Source: a virus
Direction: 5' to 3' (one strand)
Length of the DNA: 64,000 nucleotides
IMG/VR virus record: IMGVR_UViG_3300002835_000030
Span: 62,001-126,000 of that record
Part shown: positions 25,269 through 33,778 of the stretch, one piece after another
Layout of the letters: the number at the start of each line of letters is the position of its first letter
Position numbering within the stretch: position 1 is the first letter of the stretch
Translations under genes and position numbers: made by a program
Notes under the pieces: generated by a model
The model's database searches: none
What the model was told of the DNA's origin: nothing
What the model saw: the letters and a program-made list of their open reading frames with translations, nothing else

Positions 25269-25662
25269 AATTATAACACTGGCGTCTTTTGTATATTTGA
25301 ATAAAATAGATAGTTTTAAGAAATATCTATACAATAGATTTAAAATAATAGATGAAAATATTTTCCACTATACCTTTAATGAAGAAGACAAAAAGATTTT
25401 AACCTTTATGGTTAGGTTAAATCAAGGACAAAGAGTTGACACAAATTCATTTTACCCGCCTACAATTATAGTACATAAAAAAGGAGAATGTTTTTATACC
25501 ATTAATGCGCTTAATCAATTAATTGAATCAATTAGTGATACTGATACAGGTAATATAAATCATAAAAATATAAAAATAGATTGGGATAACTATCAAAATA
25601 AAATGTTAATCATTAAAAATGGTGATTTAAAAATGTTGACAATAAATAGAGATTTTTCTTAA
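25252..25662 (+). CDS. Unknown protein, 136 residues
   Basis: No family is recognised. It starts inside the previous gene (17-bp overlap), indicating coupled translation. The N-terminal half is helical (FVYLNKIDSFKKYLYNRF) and the C-terminal half contains strands and an acidic turn (TIIVHKKGECFYTIN, ISDTDTGNI). Size and location between an unknown gene and a possible prohead-core pair do not settle the function. Confidence 0.55.
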   Translation: MDSNNKIITLASFVYLNKIDSFKKYLYNRFKIIDENIFHYTFNEEDKKILTFMVRLNQGQRVDTNSFYPPTIIVHKKGECFYTINALNQLIESISDTDTGNINHKNIKIDWDNYQNKMLIIKNGDLKMLTINRDFS

Positions 25663-25669
25663 ATTCCTA

Positions 25670-25678
25670 ATATTTATT
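25670..25678 (+). promoter_or_regulatory. ATATTTATT element
   Basis: This copy ends 12 nt before the start at 25691. The 19-nt stretch from here (ending AATAAAGGTA) is identical to that at 2514, upstream of the tail tube gene. Confidence 0.45.
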
Positions 25679-25690
25679 AATAAAGGTATT

Positions 25691-25876
25691 ATGGAAACTA
25701 AAAAAGAAAATAGAGAAAGAGAAACTTTGGAGAATAAATTAGATAATTTTCTCAACGACACTAATACACAAAAAGAGTGTGAAGGTGACGAGTGTATTAT
25801 TAATGATGGAAAAGAAATCGTTGAAAGAGTAAACAAAGTTTATAAGACTAATGATGGAAGACAACTATTAATGTGA
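25691..25876 (+). CDS. Small conserved-looking acidic protein
   Basis: This 61-residue protein has a charged N-terminus (KKENRERETLENKLDNFL), a CEGDEC pair (C34... C38 region) and a C-terminal 'IVERVNKVYKTNDGRQLL' stretch. I associate the '(L/I)VER..K....DGRQLL' ending with a small conserved protein of marine T4-like phages, but I cannot name its function. It is separated by one base from the next gene (stop TGA then ATG), so the two are probably one unit expressed from the element at 25670. Confidence 0.6.
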   Translation: METKKENRERETLENKLDNFLNDTNTQKECEGDECIINDGKEIVERVNKVYKTNDGRQLLM

Positions 25877-25877
25877 T

Positions 25878-26579
25878 ATGAGTAAGAAAAATTTATTAAG
25901 CGAAGAATTAAAAAGATATAAACAGTTATTGGAATATACTTTTTATGTGTCAGAAGAAGATGAACCTAAAGATGTTAATGGTAATTTATTGTTGGATGAT
26001 ATGATAACTGAACAAGATCCACCAGAAGAAGATCCTTTTGGGGGAACTGAATCTACACCAGAAGAAGAAGGCGGTATGGGTACAGATACTGAAGATATGA
26101 CAGTAACAGATCAAGAGGATGAAATCAATCCCTTTGGTGATACTGAAGTAGAAGATGAATTTGCAACAGAAGAACCATTAAGTGGAGAAGATACTGTAGA
26201 AGTAGATGTTACTGATATTGTAGATAAAACTGAAGAAACTAAAACTTCTGTAGATAGTATGAGTACTAAGATGGATGATCTCTTATCTAAATTATCTGAA
26301 TTAGAATCACAAGTTTCTGGTATGGATAATGTAATCAATAAAATCGATGAGTTAGAAAAAGAAATCGAAAGAAGAAACCCAACACCTGTAGAGAGATTAG
26401 AAATGAGATCGATGGATTCATTTCCATATAGTGTTAAATTAACTGATTTTTGGAAAGACAAAGAAGGGTATAATTCGTCCGAAGTAGAAGAAGAAAAAGA
26501 ATACACATTGACACAAAGTGATGTTGACAATTTTAATGAAAAAGAAATAAGATCATCCTTTGGTTCTAATATGAGATAG
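25878..26579 (+). CDS. Acidic leader-tagged protein, possible prohead core component
   Basis: This 233-residue protein begins NLLSEELKRYKQLLEY, the same type of leader as in the 207- and 595-residue proteins, and has MITEQ at about residues 46-50, a candidate (I/L)-x-E prohead-protease site also seen as IITEQ at 9636. Residues 50-120 are extremely acidic (Glu/Asp/Thr/Pro/Gly), residues 120-170 form a coiled coil (STKMDDLLSKLSELESQVSG, then NKIDELEKEIER), and the end is charged (ADFWKD-like, YTLTQSDVDNFNEKEI). Acidic, coiled-coil, processed proteins are typical of T4-type prohead cores (gp22, gp67), so a scaffold role is my best inference; homology is not demonstrated. A strong terminator follows. 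Confidence 0.5.
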   Translation: MSKKNLLSEELKRYKQLLEYTFYVSEEDEPKDVNGNLLLDDMITEQDPPEEDPFGGTESTPEEEGGMGTDTEDMTVTDQEDEINPFGDTEVEDEFATEEPLSGEDTVEVDVTDIVDKTEETKTSVDSMSTKMDDLLSKLSELESQVSGMDNVINKIDELEKEIERRNPTPVERLEMRSMDSFPYSVKLTDFWKDKEGYNSSEVEEEKEYTLTQSDVDNFNEKEIRSSFGSNMR

Positions 26580-26607
26580 GAAGGTAAGTAACCTAACATA
26601 GTATATT

Positions 26608-26641
26608 AAAGAAAAACCTCGCCTTTGTGAGGTTTTTCTTT
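26608..26641 (+). terminator. Strong intrinsic terminator
   Basis: A perfect 13-bp stem (AAAGAAAAACCTC / GAGGTTTTTCTTT) with an 8-nt loop and U-rich 3' arm separates the acidic-protein unit from the replication genes. Confidence 0.88.
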
Positions 26642-26651
26642 TATCCACTTA

Positions 26652-26682
26652 TTGACTTTTTGAAAATTTATACGTATTATTG
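26652..26682 (+). promoter_or_regulatory. Candidate Bacteroidota-type promoter for the SSB gene
   Basis: TTG (26652-26654) and TATTATTG (26675-26682) are 20 nt apart; the box differs from TAnnTTTG at one position. It follows the terminator directly and lies 27 nt before the SSB start, leaving an A-rich leader (AAAATAAAAACA) typical of Bacteroidota genes without Shine-Dalgarno. Confidence 0.55.
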
Positions 26683-26709
26683 TTTATTATTAATTAAAAA
26701 ATAAAAACA

Positions 26710-27615
26710 ATGAGTAACAGTTTAGACGCTATTTTAGCTCAGTATGAAAAAAACACTGAACCGGTAAAAAGTGGCAACAAAATGTCTAGTGAAGACAGAC
26801 TTAAAAAGTATTTCACTGAAAAATTACCTAAAGGGGTAAAATCACAAACAAAAACTTTTAGAATCTTACCTACAAAAGAAGGTAAGTCACCATTTACTGA
26901 AGTTTATTATCATGAAAAACAAGTTAATGGTAAATGGGAGAAAATTTATTGTAACCATTTAAATGACGGTGAACATTGCCCATTATGTGAGGCGAAAGAC
27001 GCTTTATATGAAGACGGTTCTGAGAAAGCTAAAAACTTAGCAAAAGAATTTATCGCTAGAAAATTCTATGTAGTAAAGGGAATTGATAGAGAGAATGAGG
27101 ATCATGGGGTAAAGTTTTGGAGATTTAAACACAAAAAGACTGGTGACGGTGTAATGGATAAATTAATTCCTGTGTTTAAACTTAAAGGTGATATTACTAA
27201 CCCTAGAGAGGGAAGGGATATTATTATTTCTTCTGGTAGAAACGATAAAGGACATAGTGTAGTTAATTCTATTATGACTGATGACGTAACTATTCTTACT
27301 GAGAATAAAGAATATGCAAATGAATGGTTTAATAATGAAGAATCCCATAGAGATGTTTACGCTAAAAAATCTAGTGAATATTTAGAAATAGTTGCGACTA
27401 ATAAAACCCCTATTTGGGATTCCGAACAAAAGAAGTTTGTTGCTGAAGAAGATAAAGAAGAAAAAGAAACTACTTCATTGTCTGAAGAAATCAATATGAT
27501 GAGAACCGAACGAATCGCAAAATCTTTTGAGTCTGATTATAATAGTGATGCCGATTTCAGTAACGATCCTGAGGTATCATCATTAGATGATGACGATGAT
27601 GAATTACCATTTTAA
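26710..27615 (+). CDS. gp32: Single-stranded DNA-binding protein (T4 gp32-like)
   Basis: This 301-residue protein coats ssDNA during replication and recombination. It has the gp32 layout: a short N-terminal cooperative segment, an OB-type core with a zinc site (YCNHLNDGEHCPLCEA, about residues 79-95) and 'F.A.KFYVVKGIDRE', a 'W.FKHKKTG' strand, and an acidic C-terminal tail. Length equals T4 gp32 (301 residues). The extreme C-terminus, DDDDDELPF, is notable because it resembles the DDDIPF tip of bacterial SSB, the docking peptide for repair proteins. It is the first gene of a replication unit (SSB, UvsX, RNase H, helicase) behind a host-type promoter. Confidence 0.88.
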   Translation: MSNSLDAILAQYEKNTEPVKSGNKMSSEDRLKKYFTEKLPKGVKSQTKTFRILPTKEGKSPFTEVYYHEKQVNGKWEKIYCNHLNDGEHCPLCEAKDALYEDGSEKAKNLAKEFIARKFYVVKGIDRENEDHGVKFWRFKHKKTGDGVMDKLIPVFKLKGDITNPREGRDIIISSGRNDKGHSVVNSIMTDDVTILTENKEYANEWFNNEESHRDVYAKKSSEYLEIVATNKTPIWDSEQKKFVAEEDKEEKETTSLSEEINMMRTERIAKSFESDYNSDADFSNDPEVSSLDDDDDELPF

Positions 27616-27623
27616 TATATAAT

Positions 27624-28676
27624 ATGAGTAAACAACCACTTAAGAAAAAAGCATCTGATTTTTCGTCTATCAGAAAGAAGTTTTCCTCTAGCGATAAGTA
27701 CAAAGAACAAAGGTACTTTGATCTAGGGGAAGCCTTTCAGAAGTCGACAGGGCTACCAGGTCCTGCTATGGGTCAGGTTAATATGTTTTTAGGTCATTCA
27801 GACACTGGAAAAACAACAGCACTTTTACAGACTGCAGTAGACGCACAAAAGAAAAAAATACTACCTGTATTCATTATTACAGAACAAAAATTTAGTTTCG
27901 AACACGCCAAACAAATGGGTTTAGAAACTGAGTATATTGAAGAAGTTGATGAATCTACAGGTGAAGTTTCCGCATTTTGGGATGGATTCCTACTATATAA
28001 ATTAGGATTCGATTATATAGAACAAGCATTTGAATATGTTACTGAAGTATTAGACGCTCAAAAGAGTGGTGAAATACCTTATGACATCGTATTCTTATGG
28101 GATTCTATTGGTACCATACCTTGTCAAATGAGTTTTGATGGGAAAGGTGGAAACCAACACACTGCGAGGGTAATATCTGAAAAATGGGGAATGGGGTTAG
28201 CACAAAGAATAACATCTTCTAGAAAGGATAGTTACCCGCATACCAACACAATGGTATTTGTAAACCAACCTTGGGTTGCATTACCTGATAACCCATTCGG
28301 ACAACCAACAATCGCACCTAAAGGGGGTAATTCTATTTACCTATCATGCGCATTAGTATTTTTGTTTGGAAATCAAAAGAGTTCTGGTGTGTCTAAACTT
28401 TCTGCCACTAATAAAGGGAGAAAAGTAAACTTTGCGATTAGAACTAAGGTTGGTATCCATAAGAACCATATGAATGGTTTAGGATATGCAGATAATAAAA
28501 TACTTGCAACAACACATGGATTTATTGAAGATGATAAGAAATCCGTTGATCAATATAAAAGTGATTATAAAGATTACTGGTTAGAAGTCTTCGATTCAAT
28601 GGGTGATGATGTAATGTCTTTTGATGTAGTAGAAGGGGATGTAATTGAACCACCTGTTGATTATTCAGACAATTAA
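27624..28676 (+). CDS. uvsX: UvsX-like RecA recombinase
   Basis: This 350-residue ATPase loads on ssDNA covered by gp32 and drives strand exchange and recombination-dependent replication. Visible motifs are Walker A GHSDTGKTT (G57-T65), a Walker B-like strand DIVFLWDSIG (about 154-163), and a 'VFVNQPW' strand with a following 'KGGNSIYLSCALVFLF' segment as in RecA/UvsX. The Walker A differs from the T4 UvsX type and is closer to RecA/RadA-like loops. Size is slightly shorter than T4 UvsX (391). It lies 8 nt downstream of the SSB gene. No intein or intron insertion is seen here. Confidence 0.85.
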   Translation: MSKQPLKKKASDFSSIRKKFSSSDKYKEQRYFDLGEAFQKSTGLPGPAMGQVNMFLGHSDTGKTTALLQTAVDAQKKKILPVFIITEQKFSFEHAKQMGLETEYIEEVDESTGEVSAFWDGFLLYKLGFDYIEQAFEYVTEVLDAQKSGEIPYDIVFLWDSIGTIPCQMSFDGKGGNQHTARVISEKWGMGLAQRITSSRKDSYPHTNTMVFVNQPWVALPDNPFGQPTIAPKGGNSIYLSCALVFLFGNQKSSGVSKLSATNKGRKVNFAIRTKVGIHKNHMNGLGYADNKILATTHGFIEDDKKSVDQYKSDYKDYWLEVFDSMGDDVMSFDVVEGDVIEPPVDYSDN

Positions 28677-28701
28677 TTGTTTAACGTTTAATCGATGGTG
28701 A

Positions 28702-29745
28702 GTGAAAATACCTAATAAGAAAAAAAGAATTCAAAGGACATTATTAGTTGATGGAGACTCTTTGTTAAAAACTGCCTATTATGGGGCTAAAAATCTTTTC
28801 TATAAAGAAACCCATATAGGTGGAATTTTTCAATTTTTGACTATGGTTCGTAAAATGTTGAATGAAAACAAATTCGACAGTGTATACGTATTTTGGGATG
28901 GACAATTTAGTGGTAGACTAAGATACGACATATACAAAGATTATAAGTCTAATAGAGGTAAAGATTTCTATAACGAACAACCACCATCAGAAATAGATGT
29001 ATATTTACAGAAAGAAAGATTATATTCTTACCTTGAAGAGTTATTTATAAGACAATACAGAAACGATATTGTTGAGGCGGATGATTCTATAGGTTATTAT
29101 GTAAATAACATGTCTGAGGACGAAAGAGTGGTTATTATAACGAGAGATAGAGATCTCTGTCAATTAATTAATGGAAAAGTTTCAGTTTACGATTTAAATC
29201 TTAAAAAGATAATTACAGAGGAAAACTATCTAGTAGATTTTGATCATCACCCATCGAATTTAAAACTTATAAAAATAATAACTGGAGATGTTAGTGATAA
29301 CATTAAAGGTATTCTCGGTGTAAGTGAAAAAACATTGGTGAAATTTTTTCCTGAAATTATGGAAAAAACTTTGACTTTGGAGTATATTTTTAGTAAAATT
29401 GAAGAAGTACAGAAAGAAAGAAAAACAAGGTTGGCAACATTAGATAATATATTAAATAAAGTTACCAAAGGATCACAAAGAGAAATGATTTATGAGGTTA
29501 ATGAAAAGTTAATAGACTTATCTAATCCACTATTAACCGAAGAGACTAAATCAGATTTAGATCACTTATTTAGTACTACTATGGATCCAGATGGTAGAAA
29601 TATTAAGAATGTGATTAATATGATGATAGAAGATGGTATAATGTGGGCGATACCTGGAGGTAGAGAGGGTTATATAAATTTTTTACAACCGTTCCTATCT
29701 ATAATTAAAAAAGAAAAAAATTATTATAAAAAAGTAAATCAATAA
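28702..29745 (+). CDS. rnh: RNase H / 5'-3' exonuclease (FEN family)
   Basis: This 347-residue protein matches the Pol I 5'-nuclease/FEN family and in particular T4 RNase H, which removes RNA primers and flaps on the lagging strand. Metal-site segments visible are LLVDGDSLLK (about 11-20), VYVFWDG (about 60-66), VEADDSIGYY (near 117-126), VVIITRDRDLCQL (near 143-155), and the helix-hairpin-helix region GDVSDNIKGILGVSEKT (about 195-212). The start is GTG at 28702; the upstream ATG at 28695 is out of frame and stops within seven codons. It follows UvsX by 25 nt and precedes an unknown gene by 3 nt. Confidence 0.85.
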   Translation: MKIPNKKKRIQRTLLVDGDSLLKTAYYGAKNLFYKETHIGGIFQFLTMVRKMLNENKFDSVYVFWDGQFSGRLRYDIYKDYKSNRGKDFYNEQPPSEIDVYLQKERLYSYLEELFIRQYRNDIVEADDSIGYYVNNMSEDERVVIITRDRDLCQLINGKVSVYDLNLKKIITEENYLVDFDHHPSNLKLIKIITGDVSDNIKGILGVSEKTLVKFFPEIMEKTLTLEYIFSKIEEVQKERKTRLATLDNILNKVTKGSQREMIYEVNEKLIDLSNPLLTEETKSDLDHLFSTTMDPDGRNIKNVINMMIEDGIMWAIPGGREGYINFLQPFLSIIKKEKNYYKKVNQ

Positions 29746-29748
29746 AAT

Positions 29749-30225
29749 ATGAAAAAAAGTTATAAAAGTTATCCGTATGAATTTCTGTTTATGATTAATG
29801 GAAACCCTATTGTTGGGAGAAACTTTCCAATATACAACTTCAATAAAGAATCTTTAAGATCTTATGAGATAAAAGAGTTAGTTGACAATGTATCAAATAT
29901 CATTAGAAACTTATTTAAAGAACGTACCTATGAATATATGGAAAAATATTGTAATTATTTTTACACTAGTAGTGAAGAAGACACAAAAAACGTAAACATT
30001 TACGAAAATGAAGATTTCTTTTCTGTACAGATTAAGTACAATGGTAGAGTAGTCATTGAAAGAATTTTTAGTGGGAATGACTACCCACCTAACGTAAGAT
30101 ATGATGTCGATATAAGAAAAATTATCCCTAAAATTATTGATTATTTGCAACAGGGGTTGAGTGAGAAAAATTATACAAAAAAATATTGCGATTATCAACT
30201 TGACAACATATTTATTAATAACTAA
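29749..30225 (+). CDS. Unknown protein in replication operon, 158 residues
   Basis: No family is recognised. It starts with a basic-aromatic stretch (KKSYKSYPYEFLFMINGNP), has a helix (IKELVDNVSNIIRNLFKE), a strand pair (FFSVQIKYNGRVVIERIF) and a C-terminal helix (KIIPKIIDYLQQGLSE). The location between RNase H and the DnaB-like helicase, with gaps of 3 and 12 nt, suggests an accessory replication protein; a helicase-loader role would fit the position in T4-like operons but the sequence does not show gp59 features. Confidence 0.5.
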   Translation: MKKSYKSYPYEFLFMINGNPIVGRNFPIYNFNKESLRSYEIKELVDNVSNIIRNLFKERTYEYMEKYCNYFYTSSEEDTKNVNIYENEDFFSVQIKYNGRVVIERIFSGNDYPPNVRYDVDIRKIIPKIIDYLQQGLSEKNYTKKYCDYQLDNIFINN

Positions 30226-30237
30226 ATCAGATAAAGA

Positions 30238-32733
30238 ATGTCGAAAAATGAGAGTTTAAATTTAGGTTATTTAGGATATAGTTTTCAAGTAAAATTAGTA
30301 AAACAATTAGTAGAGGATCAAAAGTTTTCGGAAAGTATTATTTCTATTATTGACCCAAATTATTTCGACAACGAGTATATGAGACTCGTTGTTGCATATA
30401 TAAAGGATTATTATGAAAAATATGAAACTATTCCGTCTTATGAAACTATCTTTAATATAGTAAAGAGTGAAGTTAGACGAGAAATTGCTAAAGAATCTTC
30501 CATTGAACTTATTAAAGAGGTTAGAGAATCTGAAAATAGAGACTGTTTACACACACAAGATATTGCCATTAAGTTCTGCAAACAACAAGAACTTAAGAAG
30601 GCTACCCAAAAAATCCAAAAAATTCTAGACGGAGGTGATTTTGATAGATATGATGAATGTGAAGAATTAGTTAAACAGGCGATATCGGTAGGAACAGAAA
30701 AAGACGAAGGTGTAGATATCTTCCATGCAATTGAGGACGTTTTAGCGGACGATTTTAGAAATCCTATACCGACAGGATTAGTGGGAATTGACAACCTTAT
30801 GGGTGGTGGTTTATCTAAAGGTGAGTTAGGTGTTATACTAGCCGCCTTTGGTGTTGGAAAATCACAACCACTTCACTCAAAAGTTTTAACACCTAATGGA
30901 TGGACAACTATGGGTGATATCAAAGAAGGTGATTTAGTCATTAGTAGAGATGGAAAACCTACAAAGGTGTTAGGCGTATATCCTCAAGGTATTAGACCAA
31001 CATATAAAGTAAAATTTAATGATGGTACTGAAACTTTATGTGATGAAGAACATTTGTGGTCAGTAAACACTATTAACCAAAGAAACAGAAGAACAAGGAA
31101 AGATGGTAAAATAATTAATTTAGAACCAGATAACTCATATAGAACTATGAAAACCATTGAAATGGTTGACAATGTTAAAGTTTGGGGTAACAGAAGATTA
31201 AAATATAGAATCCCTAGAGTAGAACCTATACAGTTTGAGAAAAAGAATTTATTGATTGATCCTTATGTTTTAGGTGTTATATTAGGTGATGGTTGTATTA
31301 CTGAACATAATCACCCACATTTTGTAACTAAAGATGAGGAAATAATTAATGAGGTTAAAAGTTTTTATGATAAAGTATCTATCAAAGAACAAAATAGGGA
31401 TATCGAAAAAGAGGTTGATGGTGAATTAGTTTTAGTTAAACGATCAATTACTAAAGTTTCATTTTTAGGTATAAAAGATGATCTTAAAGTATTGGGGTTA
31501 TATGGTTGTAATTCTGAAACTAAGTTTATTCCGGAAGATTACATTTATTCTAATGTTGAAGATAGAGTTAAAATATTACAGGGGTTAGTTGATACAGACG
31601 GTTCAATAGATGAACATAGAATAGAGATAACAACTGTATCTAAAACGATGGCTTCACAAATTAGAGAAATTGTTTTATCTTTAGGTGGTACTGCGAGTAT
31701 TAATCAAAGGGAAACGTTTTATAAGAAAGGTGGTGTAAGAGTCGAATGTAAATTAGCGTATAGAGTTAATTTTAGTTTTCCGTCTAATATTGGATTCAAT
31801 CCTTGTAGATTAAATAGAAAATTGTCTAAATATAATGGTAGAACAAAATATTCAGATAATAAGTTTATTTCGTCTATTGAGTATTATGGAGAAGAAGAGT
31901 CACAATGTATTATGGTAGACAACCCTGAACATTTATATGTTACAGATGATTATATTGTTACTCACAATACTACATTAATCACTAGAATGGCGAACACTGC
32001 GTATTTAGAGGGTCAAAACGTAGTACAAATTTTCTTTGAAGATAATGTTAAAGTTATCCAAAGAAAACACTTAACATGTTTTACTGGAATAGAACTAAGT
32101 GAGTTGGGGGATAGAAGAGAAGAAGTAAAAGAACTCTTACCTAGATTTCAAAATTTAAAAGGTAACCTTATACTTAAGAAAATGTCTAGTGATGGTACGA
32201 CTATCCCACATATTAAACAATATCTACGTAAAATAATTTCTAGTGGTATTAAACCAGACATTGTATTTATTGATTACATTGATTGTATACAACCTACTAA
32301 ACATTTCAAAGACGAATATAGTGGTGAAGGAAATGTAATGAGACAATTTGAAACTATGTTATCAGAATTAGACATTGCGGGTTGGACTGCGGTACAAGGT
32401 AACAGAAGTGCAATTGGTGCAGACTTAGTAGAGGCGAATATGATGGGTGGGTCAATCAAGAAAGGACAAATCGGACACTTCATTTTATCAGTTGCCAAAA
32501 CATTGGATCAAAAAGAAGAGGGTCGGGCGACATTAGCCATTTTAAAATCTAGATTTGGTAGAGACGGAGTTGTTTTTGACGACATAGTATTTGACAATGG
32601 TACATTAATTATTGATACTAGTGCAAGTACAGATGTTTCACTATTACAACATGGAAAAGGACAAAAAAAGAAAGAGTCTGATTTCATTAGCGAAACGATA
32701 GCAAAGAAGAGAGGTATCGTAAATAATAATTAA
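30238..32733 (+). CDS. DnaB-type replicative helicase (gp41-like) interrupted by an intein
   Basis: The 831-residue precursor consists of an N-extein of 209 residues, an intein of 368 residues, and a C-extein of 254 residues; the spliced helicase is 463 residues, near the size of T4 gp41 (475). The N-extein has the N-terminal helical domain and linker, 'IPTGLVGIDNLMGGGLSKGE' and the start of Walker A (AAFGVGKS). The C-extein resumes with TTLITRMAN, then QIFFEDN, a Walker B strand (DIVFIDYIDCI), 'GWTAVQGNRSAI' and a final basic-acidic tail. DnaB-type helicases unwind DNA 5'-3' at the fork. Interruption within the P-loop means the enzyme is inactive until protein splicing occurs. It is followed by the nucleotide reductase genes. 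Confidence 0.88.
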   Translation: MSKNESLNLGYLGYSFQVKLVKQLVEDQKFSESIISIIDPNYFDNEYMRLVVAYIKDYYEKYETIPSYETIFNIVKSEVRREIAKESSIELIKEVRESENRDCLHTQDIAIKFCKQQELKKATQKIQKILDGGDFDRYDECEELVKQAISVGTEKDEGVDIFHAIEDVLADDFRNPIPTGLVGIDNLMGGGLSKGELGVILAAFGVGKSQPLHSKVLTPNGWTTMGDIKEGDLVISRDGKPTKVLGVYPQGIRPTYKVKFNDGTETLCDEEHLWSVNTINQRNRRTRKDGKIINLEPDNSYRTMKTIEMVDNVKVWGNRRLKYRIPRVEPIQFEKKNLLIDPYVLGVILGDGCITEHNHPHFVTKDEEIINEVKSFYDKVSIKEQNRDIEKEVDGELVLVKRSITKVSFLGIKDDLKVLGLYGCNSETKFIPEDYIYSNVEDRVKILQGLVDTDGSIDEHRIEITTVSKTMASQIREIVLSLGGTASINQRETFYKKGGVRVECKLAYRVNFSFPSNIGFNPCRLNRKLSKYNGRTKYSDNKFISSIEYYGEEESQCIMVDNPEHLYVTDDYIVTHNTTLITRMANTAYLEGQNVVQIFFEDNVKVIQRKHLTCFTGIELSELGDRREEVKELLPRFQNLKGNLILKKMSSDGTTIPHIKQYLRKIISSGIKPDIVFIDYIDCIQPTKHFKDEYSGEGNVMRQFETMLSELDIAGWTAVQGNRSAIGADLVEANMMGGSIKKGQIGHFILSVAKTLDQKEEGRATLAILKSRFGRDGVVFDDIVFDNGTLIIDTSASTDVSLLQHGKGQKKKESDFISETIAKKRGIVNNN
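30865..31968 (+). other. Class 3 intein with LAGLIDADG endonuclease in DnaB
   Basis: The intein runs from Gln1 (after GVGKS) to His367-Asn368, with Thr as first C-extein residue. Gln1 cannot act as the usual N-terminal Cys/Ser nucleophile. Instead the three residues of class 3 inteins (W-C-T) are present: Trp65 in CDEEHLW (block B), Cys348 in SQCIMVDNPEH (block F), and Thr366 in VTHN (block G). Two LAGLIDADG motifs, LGVILGDGC (about 135-143) and LQGLVDTDG (about 238-246), indicate an active homing endonuclease domain. The insertion point is the P-loop of DnaB, a known hot spot for inteins; mycobacteriophage Bethlehem DnaB is the type example of class 3 as I recall. Splicing chemistry is inferred from motifs. 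Confidence 0.8.
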
Positions 32734-32820
32734 AATTAGTAAAGGGGTATTTTTTGAGTGGTTTACTTAAATGAATCATAAAGGGAAAGACACCCACTAA
32801 AAAAAAGAAAAAATTAAAAA

Positions 32821-33768
32821 ATGGAAAAAATATTAAAAGAAAATCCATCTAGATTTGTAATATTTCCGATTGAACATAATGATATATGGGAATATTATAA
32901 AAAACATCAAGCTGCGTTTTGGACAGCAGAAGAAATTGATTTAACAAATGATATTAAAGATTGGGAAAAACTTACAGAAAATGAAAAATATTTTATTAAA
33001 AATGTTTTATCGTTCTTTGCATCATCAGATGGTATCGTTAATGAAAATTTGGCTGAGAATTTTTATAGAGAAGTTCAGTATCCTGAAGCTAAATTCTTTT
33101 ATGGGTTTCAGTTAGCAATGGAAAATATACATTCATTAATGTATTCATTATTAATTGATACCTATCTGAATAACCCAAAAGAAAAAGATGACTGTTTTAA
33201 TGCAATTGATAGATTACCGGCAGTTCAGAAAAAAGCTAAATGGGCGTTAAATTGGATAGAAAACGCTTCGTTTCAAGAACGATTAATTGCGTTTGCAGCT
33301 GTTGAAGGTATATTTTTTTCGGGTTCATTTTGTTCAATATTCTGGTTAAAGTCAAGAGGTATTATGCAGGGTTTATGTAATGCAAATACATTAATATTTA
33401 AAGATGAAAATTTACATTGTGATTTTGCCATCCATTTACTAAATAATCATTGTGAAAATAAACCATCAGAAAAAAGAATTAAAGAGATTTTATTATCTGC
33501 GTTAGAAATTGAAAAAGAATTTATTACAGAGTCATTACCGGTATCACTTATTGGAATGAACTCAAATCTAATGAGACAATATTTGGAATTTGTTGTTGAT
33601 GGATTGTTGGTTAAGTTCGGTTGTAGTAAAGAATTCAACGTAGAACAACCATTCAAATTTATGGAGCAAATTGCGGTTGAAACAAAGGGTAATTTCTTTG
33701 AATCAAGAACTGTGGAGTATCAGAAGGCAAAAATAAATGAAACAATAACATTTACAGAGGACTTTTAA
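32821..33768 (+). CDS. nrdB: Ribonucleotide reductase class I beta subunit
   Basis: This 315-residue protein supplies the tyrosyl radical for NDP reduction, giving dNTPs for phage replication. Metal ligands and radical site are visible: D40 in [10 protein letters not shown]101 and H104 in ENIHSLMY with the radical Tyr108, E162 in AVEGIFFSG, and a later 'KDENLHCDF' Glu/His pair. The C-terminus ([11 protein letters not shown]) matches the peptide that docks on NrdA. It precedes nrdA by 10 nt, the reverse of the common nrdA-nrdB order. The 87-nt gap before it is A-rich and lacks a clear promoter or terminator. Confidence 0.92.
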   Translation: MEKILKENPSRFVIFPIEHNDIWEYYKKHQAAFWTAEEIDLTNDIKDWEKLTENEKYFIKNVLSFFASSDGIVNENLAENFYREVQYPEAKFFYGFQLAMENIHSLMYSLLIDTYLNNPKEKDDCFNAIDRLPAVQKKAKWALNWIENASFQERLIAFAAVEGIFFSGSFCSIFWLKSRGIMQGLCNANTLIFKDENLHCDFAIHLLNNHCENKPSEKRIKEILLSALEIEKEFITESLPVSLIGMNSNLMRQYLEFVVDGLLVKFGCSKEFNVEQPFKFMEQIAVETKGNFFESRTVEYQKAKINETITFTEDF

Positions 33769-33778
33769 ATTTTATAAT

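Noticed and set aside
32734-32820. Possible leader hairpin or riboswitch before nrdB
   Set aside because: Only a 5-bp pairing (AGTGG/CCACT) across a long loop can be drawn; no known riboswitch core and no terminator were seen.
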